NCBI GenBank assembly: GCA_934402375.1
Contig: CAKRUB010000025.1
Span: 1 to 48,054 of the forward strand
Direction: 5' to 3'
DNA: 48,054 nt
Origin: an uncultured Acetatifactor sp.
GTDB lineage: Bacteria; Bacillota; Clostridia; Lachnospirales; Lachnospiraceae
Made by a program: the position numbers and the translations under genes. The notes beneath the pieces were generated by a model. The model did no database searches. It was not told where the DNA came from and was given only the letters and a program-made list of their open reading frames with translations. Shown in pieces: positions 16,059 through 22,868 of this stretch. Position 1 is the first letter of the stretch. Each line of letters begins with the position of its first letter.

Positions 16059-16904
16059 TTAGACCGTTCTCACATAGCAGCGGGAAATCCGCACTGCCTC
16101 CGGCATCAGCTCCCTGATCAGCTTCTGCGTCGTGGGATTTACCGCCTGTGCAGCAATCCCCGTCTCAGCGGGATATTTTTTCTTTGCCACACTGAAAGCG
16201 CTCTGCACAAGCATCAGAAAAAGCACCGGCGAACCGGAGCCGTTCCATGCCCCCGTAATCACCAGCCCGGCTCCCTTCTGCTTCTCACACAGGAAAAAGC
16301 CGTCGGGTATGCGCTCCTTAAAATGAAGGAAAGAAATGTCCTGATCCAGCTTCTCCCCGGTAAAAATACTGTCGCCAAAGGGGGCATCCAGCTCCCTGAT
16401 CTGTTTCTGCGCTTTGTTTTTCTCGACAGGTCCAAGCTCGCGGAGCGGTGTCCCTGCAGTCTTTGCCACTTTCGTCAGCACGGGAACCTCGCCCAGCTTT
16501 CCGATCGTCGTCGCATAGATCGCGCCGTACCGCTCCTCCTCCGCAAAGCCGTATGCGGACAGAAAGAGCTCCAGTTCAAAATGCTCCTTCTCCGTGGCAA
16601 TAAAGTCGAACACGGCCTCCCCGGCAACATCATCCGCGATCATCAGCAGCTGCTCCATCAAAAGTGTGCCGCCGCCCTGCCGCCGGTATTCCGGTGCCAC
16701 ATAAAAGGAAATCACGCTAAGCGAACCGCCGTCCAGCTCCGCTGCCAGTGCACCAACCGCTGTCTGACCCTTCGCCAGTCCGAGAATCAGCGGCTCCTCC
16801 CCGTCCTTCCATGCCTGATATGCCCTTGGCAGAAGCAGAGACTTTAACTGCTCCACCTGCCCGTCTGCCGCACAATATACACTCATGCCATTCTCATTCT
16901 GCAT
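16059..16904 (-). CDS. Two-domain GNAT-family acetyltransferase, paralogue 3
   Basis: A 281-residue protein with the GNAT loop SFYVAPEYRRQGGGTLLMEQ and a C-terminal half ending QAVNPTTQKLIRELMPEA, matching paralogue 1 in its last 30 residues. GAGGG lies upstream of the ATG at 16904. It is the first gene after the intergenic region carrying repeat copy 2 and is followed by the 537-residue protein 15 bp later. Pairing of a GNAT with a large unknown protein occurs twice in this stretch (16059 with 14430; 12647 with 10799). This favours a partnership, for example modification or quiescence of cargo, though substrates are unknown. Confidence 0.85.
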   Translation of the reverse strand: MQNENGMSVYCAADGQVEQLKSLLLPRAYQAWKDGEEPLILGLAKGQTAVGALAAELDGGSLSVISFYVAPEYRRQGGGTLLMEQLLMIADDVAGEAVFDFIATEKEHFELELFLSAYGFAEEERYGAIYATTIGKLGEVPVLTKVAKTAGTPLRELGPVEKNKAQKQIRELDAPFGDSIFTGEKLDQDISFLHFKERIPDGFFLCEKQKGAGLVITGAWNGSGSPVLFLMLVQSAFSVAKKKYPAETGIAAQAVNPTTQKLIRELMPEAVRISRCYVRTV

Positions 16905-16933
16905 ATTCTGTCCCTCTCTTTATCTCATTTCCC

Positions 16934-17028
16934 GATTTCCAGCCCATTGTCCCACTTACGCTCACTTATCCTGATTTCCAACTCTTTTTGTCTCGCCTGC
17001 ACTCACTTATCCTGATTTCCAACCCATT
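16934..17028. repeat. Degenerate tandem repeat, about 41-bp period
   Basis: CTCACTTATCCTGATTTCCA plus AC occurs at 16961-16982 and again at 17002-17023. Related GATTTCCARCCCATT sequence flanks at 16934 and 17014. It lies between GNAT paralogue 3 and repeat copy 2; no gene or promoter was identified in it. The rest of the 327-bp gap (16905-17231) is the 140-bp element and its duplicated tail ACGTCACTCRCGG (17193 and 17209 regions). Confidence 0.7.
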
Positions 17029-17054
17029 ACCATACTCACACTTTTCACCCTACA

Positions 17055-17194
17055 GTTGCACAAGATGTACCTGACCACAAGCAGCGCACTCTGGAGCCGC
17101 CGGCACTTAGCTGGCGTACTGTGACAGCTTATGTGCCGCTGCGTGCGGAAGGTAGCGCAAGCGTGCCTGCGGTGGTCTGTACATCTTGTACAAC
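17055..17194 (+). repeat. 140-bp structured repeat element, copy 2
   Basis: Outer arms GTTGCACAAGATGTAC and GTACATCTTGTACAAC are complementary except for one position. Inner helices GACCAC/GTGGTC, AGCTG/CAGCT, CCGC/GCGG and GC-GCAA-GC correspond to those of copies 1 and 3. The AGCTG/CAGCT pair replaces AGTCTCC/GGAGACT and AGTTCCC/GGGAACT. It starts 150 bp upstream of GNAT paralogue 3 and ends 38 bp from the stop of the 791-residue gene. Orientation is opposite to copy 1. Confidence 0.8.
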
Positions 17195-17231
17195 GTCACT
17201 CGCGGAAAACGTCACTCACGGGAAAAATTTC

Positions 17232-19607
17232 CTACCACCTTCCGAAGCCCTGCCGCCCCAATGGATCACTGCTATTCTGGTAGCGCTGTCTCACTGACTG
17301 CGCATAGTACGGCATCTGGGATGATTTCAGCGCCGGTCCCTCGTGCACACCGTCTTCAGCCTGTCTGGCATCATCCATCTGTTTGGTCAGCGAACTTATC
17401 TGAAACTCCACCATGTCTGGATCTGATCCGCCCGCGACATGTGACTGCACATACATATTAATAGCGGTAATTGCCCTGAAATAGTAGATTGCAAGTGCCT
17501 TGTAATCCGCATCTGCCGGATTATTATCGTCAAACAGCTGAATCCCTGTCTTGTTGTCATCTATCAGATTCACCATATCCTGAATGGGTCTTGCTTCCAT
17601 ACCAAAATCGTGGATATTAATTTTCCTCAGCACATCCTCGGGGTGAAGCTGCGTCAGCATTTTTCCGTACTTTGCTTCTATATTCTTGAGATATTGATAC
17701 ATGGTACTCTTATATTCTCTCAGCCCCTCCTCCGTAATTCTGTCCTTCTCTTCTGACCCCTCTTCGCCCTCCTCACCGGTTGCCATCTTCCGCATCATGC
17801 TCTTTGCCTGCTCCTCGCTCTTACCGGTGATAGCCGCCAGCACCTGCATATTGCCTCCCATCCGGTTGAGCGTCAGTCCCGTAATCGCCCCCCCTCGAGT
17901 CTGTACAAAATGCGCCAACGGCTTAAGCCGTCCTGCTGCCACATCCTCATCAAGCGCATTATCCACACCATATGTTGTGTCGAGTTGTCTGGTATACTGC
18001 TTCTGCTCCTGTCCGATCAGATAATTATAATAGGTTTTCAGGCTTTGTGTTCCGTCATAGTGCTCATGTGCCTTCCACTGCGCGTCCTCAACCGCCTCAA
18101 GACGCCGCTGTGCCCAGCCTGCCGTCGCGTTGTCGATCTGCGCCTGCAGTGCCTGATCCCTGCCGCCCAGCTTCTGTTGGAATTCCTTGATAACCTTCTT
18201 TACATTCGCGTTTTCCGGCTGTTTGCCTTTTGCAATCGCCTTCATGCCTTCCCTCAATGCGTTCAGCCGGTTCGTGATAATCGTCTGCTTTAAGAGAATC
18301 TTATCTGCCTCGGAAGCAAAGAACTTGATAAACGCCTCCTCGGCGACTGTCCCAAAGGCTCCTGTCGGATCGATGCTGGTACGAATATCATCGATCGCCC
18401 TTGACCGTCTCGTATATTCGCTTCCCGCATCGGTCACGCGGAAAAATTCCTGCTCCATCAGGTCAAGCAGAGGCTTATTCGCCTCATAGTTCTCCGCATT
18501 GTCCACAAAGAGCTGCCTGATGTCACTTACCGTATTCGGAATATAGCCGACTAAGAATCCCGTCAGCCCGGTTCCCTTCAGCTCCTGATCCTGCTCAATG
18601 CCCTCTTTTTTCTCCCGCTGCTGTTCCTCCAGCGTCTCCTCTTCCTTCGTAAGCTCCGCCATATAGCTGGATGCCATGATTGCGCGGGTCTGCTCATTCC
18701 GGTATTCGATCTTTTCCTTGAAGCTATGGACAGCCTGCAGCTCCTCCGGTCTTGCCGCAAGCTCTGCGTCCTCCTTCAGGAACTGTCCGTTGTCCATATC
18801 GACGCCACAGCATCTGCACTGGAATCGGAGCACCTTTTCATACAAATCCGCCATATCCAGAATACGCACCTTAATCAGCTGTTTTTCCATGCTGCTCAGC
18901 CCGTCAAAGTAAGGCTTGTTGATCGGATCGTCGTAGGCTTCCTTGAACGCCTTGAAGCGCATAACCTTCAGATACACCGGACCGCCCGACTGCGCCAGAA
19001 GCTCCGGGGTAAAATAATCCGCGTCAACGTTCTCCCCCATCAGGTCATCCGTCATCCAGCGAAGATACTTTTTCCGCTTCTGATAATCGTCCGAACGGTA
19101 ATCCTCTACCAGATTGTCAGACATCCCGGAAAAGTACTTCATGACAGCATAATCCGGTCTGTCCTGCACCTCCCTGTGTGGCACCATATTCTCCTCGAGA
19201 TCCACGATTTGCTTTTCGATACCCCTCTGTATCTGGTAGCTTGCGCCGTCCACTCTCTCCTGCAAAAGCTCCGTCTTTGTTCCCTCTGCCTCCGAACGCC
19301 TTTTGATAGCATTCTTCGCATTGCAGCCCATCTGTCTGTCCTGACGGTTACGACACTTTGCCTTCTTCGCGGGCGTAACCTCCTGCACCGGCTCTCCCGC
19401 AGCCGTCTCAAAGACACGCACCTGATCGAAGTCATAAACTGCCAAAGCCTTCCGGAAGGAGCTGTTCTGCTGCTCCTTCTGTCTGATCAGCCTCTCCGCC
19501 GTCTCCATGCGCTGCTGCTTTACGCTCAGCTCCGACTCGTCATCCCACTTATTCAGTCTGGTAAACTCCGACTTGATCGCCAGTTTCTTCCTCTGTTGAA
19601 AATCCAT
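17232..19607 (-). CDS. Putative injection-system cargo with DPIN domain (791 aa)
   Basis: A 791-residue, highly charged, mostly helical protein of no recognised family. Residues about 164-275 share a domain with the 609-residue protein (VEDYRSDDYQKR; DPINKPYFDGL at 227-237; EKQLIKVRILD). A Gln/Glu-rich coiled-coil segment follows (KEEETLEEQQREKKEG), then a helical stretch and a Gly-rich segment (RGGAITGLTLNRMGGN). The tail is Gln/Ser/Tyr-rich (RQRYQNSSDPLGRQGFGRW). The ATG at 19607 has GGAGG 9 bases upstream and is preferred to the frame beginning at 19643. It follows the ADP-ribosyltransferase gene by 37 bp. Function unknown; cargo or cargo-carrier is inferred from context. Confidence 0.75.
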   Translation of the reverse strand: MDFQQRKKLAIKSEFTRLNKWDDESELSVKQQRMETAERLIRQKEQQNSSFRKALAVYDFDQVRVFETAAGEPVQEVTPAKKAKCRNRQDRQMGCNAKNAIKRRSEAEGTKTELLQERVDGASYQIQRGIEKQIVDLEENMVPHREVQDRPDYAVMKYFSGMSDNLVEDYRSDDYQKRKKYLRWMTDDLMGENVDADYFTPELLAQSGGPVYLKVMRFKAFKEAYDDPINKPYFDGLSSMEKQLIKVRILDMADLYEKVLRFQCRCCGVDMDNGQFLKEDAELAARPEELQAVHSFKEKIEYRNEQTRAIMASSYMAELTKEEETLEEQQREKKEGIEQDQELKGTGLTGFLVGYIPNTVSDIRQLFVDNAENYEANKPLLDLMEQEFFRVTDAGSEYTRRSRAIDDIRTSIDPTGAFGTVAEEAFIKFFASEADKILLKQTIITNRLNALREGMKAIAKGKQPENANVKKVIKEFQQKLGGRDQALQAQIDNATAGWAQRRLEAVEDAQWKAHEHYDGTQSLKTYYNYLIGQEQKQYTRQLDTTYGVDNALDEDVAAGRLKPLAHFVQTRGGAITGLTLNRMGGNMQVLAAITGKSEEQAKSMMRKMATGEEGEEGSEEKDRITEEGLREYKSTMYQYLKNIEAKYGKMLTQLHPEDVLRKINIHDFGMEARPIQDMVNLIDDNKTGIQLFDDNNPADADYKALAIYYFRAITAINMYVQSHVAGGSDPDMVEFQISSLTKQMDDARQAEDGVHEGPALKSSQMPYYAQSVRQRYQNSSDPLGRQGFGRW

Positions 19608-19644
19608 ACTCCAGCTCCTCCTTTTCAGGTCTTCTGCCATCATG

Positions 19645-22110
19645 CTACAATACTTCTACCTCAAACACATACTGTCCCTTGGTGTCCATGCTTACCGCCG
19701 TAATACGGTAGCTTCCGCCGGAATCCAGTGTCAGTTCATCCTGCCCTCTCGGTCTGCCGCCATTTCCCGATGTATACATAGCATCCGAAAACAGCGCTCT
19801 GGTTCCCTTCTTGAGATGCATATTCATCACATGGGAGCCTGTGATGTCCGTTACGTTCCACTCCTCTCTCCCTGCCTGTCTCAGGAGCTGCTTTTTCTCG
19901 GCAGAGCCTTCCGCCATGCCCTCTGCCTCCTGTTTCAGTCTCTTTGAAACTGCTTTATGGTTGAGCCCGTTCGCCCATCTCTTTGCAAAGAAACGGTTTG
20001 TCGAGGTACTGACGAATGCCGGATCACGGAAAACAATCCCTTCAAATACCTTATAGCCCTCTCCGTCGCTCAAGGCATCATGATTTATCCTGCCGTTGAT
20101 AATATATCTGCTTCTCTCCTCCGGCGTAATATCCGGCGAGGTATTCAGCAGAAAGAGCAGCATACCGTCATCCACACCGCGGTAGGTCGTAATATCGGTC
20201 GGCAGAGGATGCTTTCGCATCGCCGCCTTGATATGGGAGATGTTGGTCTGTAAGACATCTGATATATCCTCCCCTGAGCGAAGGCGCCTGTTGATGTCGC
20301 CGGAATCTGTAGTATAGGCATCCATAGCCGCCTTCTCCTCCGGCGTCAGCGTCTCCATATCCCGCCTCGACATCTTCAGATAGGCTTCTCTATGTACACC
20401 ATTTCCATGCTGTCCCATCTGTCCTTCGTAAGAATCCTGCTTCTTCTTAAATTCCGTCATACTCTCGATGGACTGCGCATCCTGATTCTGTATGCCCTCC
20501 GGGTTCAGAACCTTACAGATGATCTCAATTCCGCGGTAATACCCCGCCACTTTTGTACTGTTCGGTGCAACTCCGATGATCGTATTCGGCTGATCGCCGG
20601 TTTCGCGCTTTCTTGCGCCAATAATCATATAGCTGGTATTCCGTGGAAAGATAAATTCTCCCTCTCTGAAATTGGTCGTTGCCATCAAAGGCATCCCCTC
20701 ATCGCACAACAACGTCAGCATGACCGGCATCGATCCAAACTGCAAATCCACCTGGTGTCCCACACACATAAATCCGGCATCTGTGATGACCTTTCCCGCC
20801 ATCGCATTAATCTCCTGCACTACTCCCTTACCATAATTTGTTTCCTCTGTAGGATTTCTCAACCCGAGCGCATACTCCAGATATGGTGCACCCAGCAGAC
20901 GATAAAATCTCGCCTTGTGTGACAGCCGGTTCACCTTCGTAGCCTCATTCAACATGCCAATCGTTGCATGACTCTCATAATCGACACCCCGAAATTTTTG
21001 GCTCCTCAAATATTCATTTATTTTACTGGAATTTGATGTCTGGATGTAGCCGTATTGATATCCCTTATTGCCCGCCAGACCATAGAGTGTCTCATATCCC
21101 TTACCCTGATTATACGGGTTTTCTTCTGCCATCCTCTTTGCTTCACTGTTTGTAATCACAGGATAATCGCTGAACTGATCCGCATTTACCGCCGCCTCCA
21201 CGGCAGAAAGGTCTGCATCCTCTCCATACTCCTGTACGTCTGTAAACGACTGTCCGCTCCTCCACTCGCTGGATTCCCTGCTTGTGGCGCCTGTCTGCTC
21301 CAAAACCCTGCCAGCTTCCCTCGATAACTCTGTCAGAACATTGCTACTCTCATTCCCCTCGCACAGGCTTCTGATCCGCTGCAAAATATCCGGCACAAGA
21401 TTTTCCGAACTCGGGTCGGTATCCATACGGCTTAAGATTCTCTGATAGTATTCCAGCAGAATTGCAAGCACACTGCTGTCCCGCGCATCGACGCGCGCTT
21501 CTCTGGCAATCCTGTTCTTAAAATCCGCTGCACTTATATTCAGCCGGTATCTTTCCGCATTTGCCGCCGGCGTCGCCTCACTTTCATTGAGTGAAAAATT
21601 TGCTGCATCGTTCTGAATCAGCTGTGGAAGCGTTTCACCGGCAAGGAGCTGGCGGATCGTAATGCCCTCTCCCTTAAACTGACTGCCCAAGTCAAAGTAC
21701 CGCATCTGAATCATCAATACTTCTTTCTCGGCAGTGGCATAGACCTCCTTCACAATCTCTGCACGCTGTCTTCCGGAGATTGTAAAACGGTATTTTGAAA
21801 AATCAATGTACTCCTTACATGCAGCACATAGATCAGCATATGCCACTATCAGGTTTTCATATACTTCGGGATGCTCCTGCGAAACCCTTTCCTCCATCAG
21901 AGCATCAATTTGTCTGATTCCATTCAACACTGCGGTAAAGCGCGCAGAATTTCTTCCCAATTTACGAGTTGCCCGGAGTCTGTGAAAATTCGTGACATTT
22001 CCGCCGACACCGTTTTGCTTGCCGAAGACAGACTGCTCATAATCCTTCGCAATCGCCCTTGCATCCTCAAGAGTGCTGAATTTTACATTTGTCTGATAGT
22101 CCTGTCTCAT
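19645..22110 (-). CDS. Tandem ADP-ribosyltransferase protein, probable toxin cargo (821 aa)
   Basis: The C-terminal 190 residues carry the full R-S-E signature of mono-ADP-ribosyltransferases: TTYRGVD (Arg644), FVSTSTNRFFAKRW (STS 701-703) and GQDELTLDSGG (Gln790-x-Glu792), followed by YRITAVS. Gln before the catalytic Glu is the QxE form seen in C3-like and Asn/Gln-modifying enzymes. A second ART-like fold lies at about 330-500: RFYRLLG, GFMCVGHQVD in place of STS, and FREGEFIFPRNTSYMI with an EGE at 483-485. The first third is helical, perhaps for loading. The start overlaps the Cys-rich gene stop (ATGA) with GGGAGG upstream; an earlier in-frame start at 22140 is not favoured. Action on a host protein is inferred. 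Two-fold binary-toxin enzymes (iota, VIP2 type) have the same degenerate-plus-active layout. Confidence 0.88.
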   Translation of the reverse strand: MRQDYQTNVKFSTLEDARAIAKDYEQSVFGKQNGVGGNVTNFHRLRATRKLGRNSARFTAVLNGIRQIDALMEERVSQEHPEVYENLIVAYADLCAACKEYIDFSKYRFTISGRQRAEIVKEVYATAEKEVLMIQMRYFDLGSQFKGEGITIRQLLAGETLPQLIQNDAANFSLNESEATPAANAERYRLNISAADFKNRIAREARVDARDSSVLAILLEYYQRILSRMDTDPSSENLVPDILQRIRSLCEGNESSNVLTELSREAGRVLEQTGATSRESSEWRSGQSFTDVQEYGEDADLSAVEAAVNADQFSDYPVITNSEAKRMAEENPYNQGKGYETLYGLAGNKGYQYGYIQTSNSSKINEYLRSQKFRGVDYESHATIGMLNEATKVNRLSHKARFYRLLGAPYLEYALGLRNPTEETNYGKGVVQEINAMAGKVITDAGFMCVGHQVDLQFGSMPVMLTLLCDEGMPLMATTNFREGEFIFPRNTSYMIIGARKRETGDQPNTIIGVAPNSTKVAGYYRGIEIICKVLNPEGIQNQDAQSIESMTEFKKKQDSYEGQMGQHGNGVHREAYLKMSRRDMETLTPEEKAAMDAYTTDSGDINRRLRSGEDISDVLQTNISHIKAAMRKHPLPTDITTYRGVDDGMLLFLLNTSPDITPEERSRYIINGRINHDALSDGEGYKVFEGIVFRDPAFVSTSTNRFFAKRWANGLNHKAVSKRLKQEAEGMAEGSAEKKQLLRQAGREEWNVTDITGSHVMNMHLKKGTRALFSDAMYTSGNGGRPRGQDELTLDSGGSYRITAVSMDTKGQYVFEVEVL

Positions 22111-22556
22111 ACCGCACCTCCCGGCTCCCGCTTTCCGCATGGTCTGTGCTCAATGACGATGGATGCCGGTTTTATGTCATACACGGCGCAGTTCAGATTT
22201 CCGAAGTTAAAGACACAGCCCTCACAGTCCGGTGAATCGCTTGTATACCGCCCACGCTCTCCATCGTCCGAGGGCTCTTCCCCCTCGCGCTCATATGCAG
22301 GACATTCTCCCCGTCCCGCGAGCACATCCGCAGGCTTGAACTGGAACCTCTCACATCTCCCGACCTTCTGCCCCCGGAACCGGCAGTCCCTGCACTGCAG
22401 CATCTCATTCGTCACCATGACCGGAGTATTGCCCGCACTGTAACCGAACTCCTGATTCCATTCCTCTCTCTGTTCCATCTCCCTGTCCTGCTTCCTGTCC
22501 TGCTCTCTGCCCTGCTTCTGTTCCTGCTCTCTACTCTGCTCCCTGTCCTGACCCAT
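22107..22556 (-). CDS. Small protein with duplicated Cys4 modules, coupled to the ART gene
   Basis: A 149-residue protein. The first 35 residues are Gln/Glu/Arg low-complexity (GQDREQSREQEQKQ). Two similar Cys modules follow: CRDCRFRGQKVGRCERF..KPADV..C and CEGCVFNFGNLNCAVYDIKPASIV..C, each with CxxC, a third Cys, a KPA motif and a fourth Cys, so two zinc or iron sites are likely. Start: ATG at 22556 has AGGAG at good distance; 22574 is an alternative. Its stop overlaps the start of the ADP-ribosyltransferase gene, so they are translationally coupled. It may be a chaperone, loading factor or protector of the toxin; this is inference. Confidence 0.75.
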   Translation of the reverse strand: MGQDREQSREQEQKQGREQDRKQDREMEQREEWNQEFGYSAGNTPVMVTNEMLQCRDCRFRGQKVGRCERFQFKPADVLAGRGECPAYEREGEEPSDDGERGRYTSDSPDCEGCVFNFGNLNCAVYDIKPASIVIEHRPCGKREPGGAV

Positions 22557-22670
22557 ACCTATACTCCTGCCCATTCTCTTTCTATCCCTTATCTACTCAG
22601 TTTGCTTCCTGTGCCTTACATTCCTTATCTGTTTGCGCTTTCTCCCTATCCTGCCCCGTTGCCCCTGCCA

Positions 22671-22810
22671 GCTGCACGCGCGGTACAGACCGCAAGCAGT
22701 GCACTCTGGAGCCGCCGGCGCTTAGTTCCCGTACTATGGGAACTTATGCGTCCGCTGCGTGCGGAAGGTAGCGAGAGCGTGCCTGCGGTGGTCTGTTCCT
22801 CGTGTGCAGC
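22671..22810 (+). repeat. 140-bp structured repeat element, copy 3
   Basis: Outer arms begin GCTGCACGCGCGG and end CCTCGTGTGCAGC, partly paired. Inner helices: AGACC/GGTCT, AGTTCCC-GTACTAT-GGGAACT, CCGC/GCGG and GC-GAGA-GC. Relative to copies 1 and 2 the outer GTTG/CAAC has become GCTG/CAGC, and the apical loop is GAGA instead of GCAA, both GNRA. It sits between the AAA+ gene at 22867 and the Cys-rich gene. The remaining part of 22557-22866 shows no gene, only the ribosome-binding region and the direct repeat at 22801-22868. Confidence 0.8.
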
Positions 22811-22868
22811 GTCACTCGCATCCCCTGCCGTAATCTACTCCGCGTGTGCAGCGTCACTCGCATCCCCT
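22801..22868. repeat. 26-bp direct repeat at the end of copy 3
   Basis: A 26-bp unit starting CGTGTGCAGCGTCACTCGCA occurs at 22801-22826 and 22843-22868. The first copy is the end of the 140-bp element; the second reaches the stop codon of the AAA+ gene. Copy 2 has a similar duplicated tail abutting the upstream gene, so tail duplication seems to be a property of the element. Confidence 0.8.
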
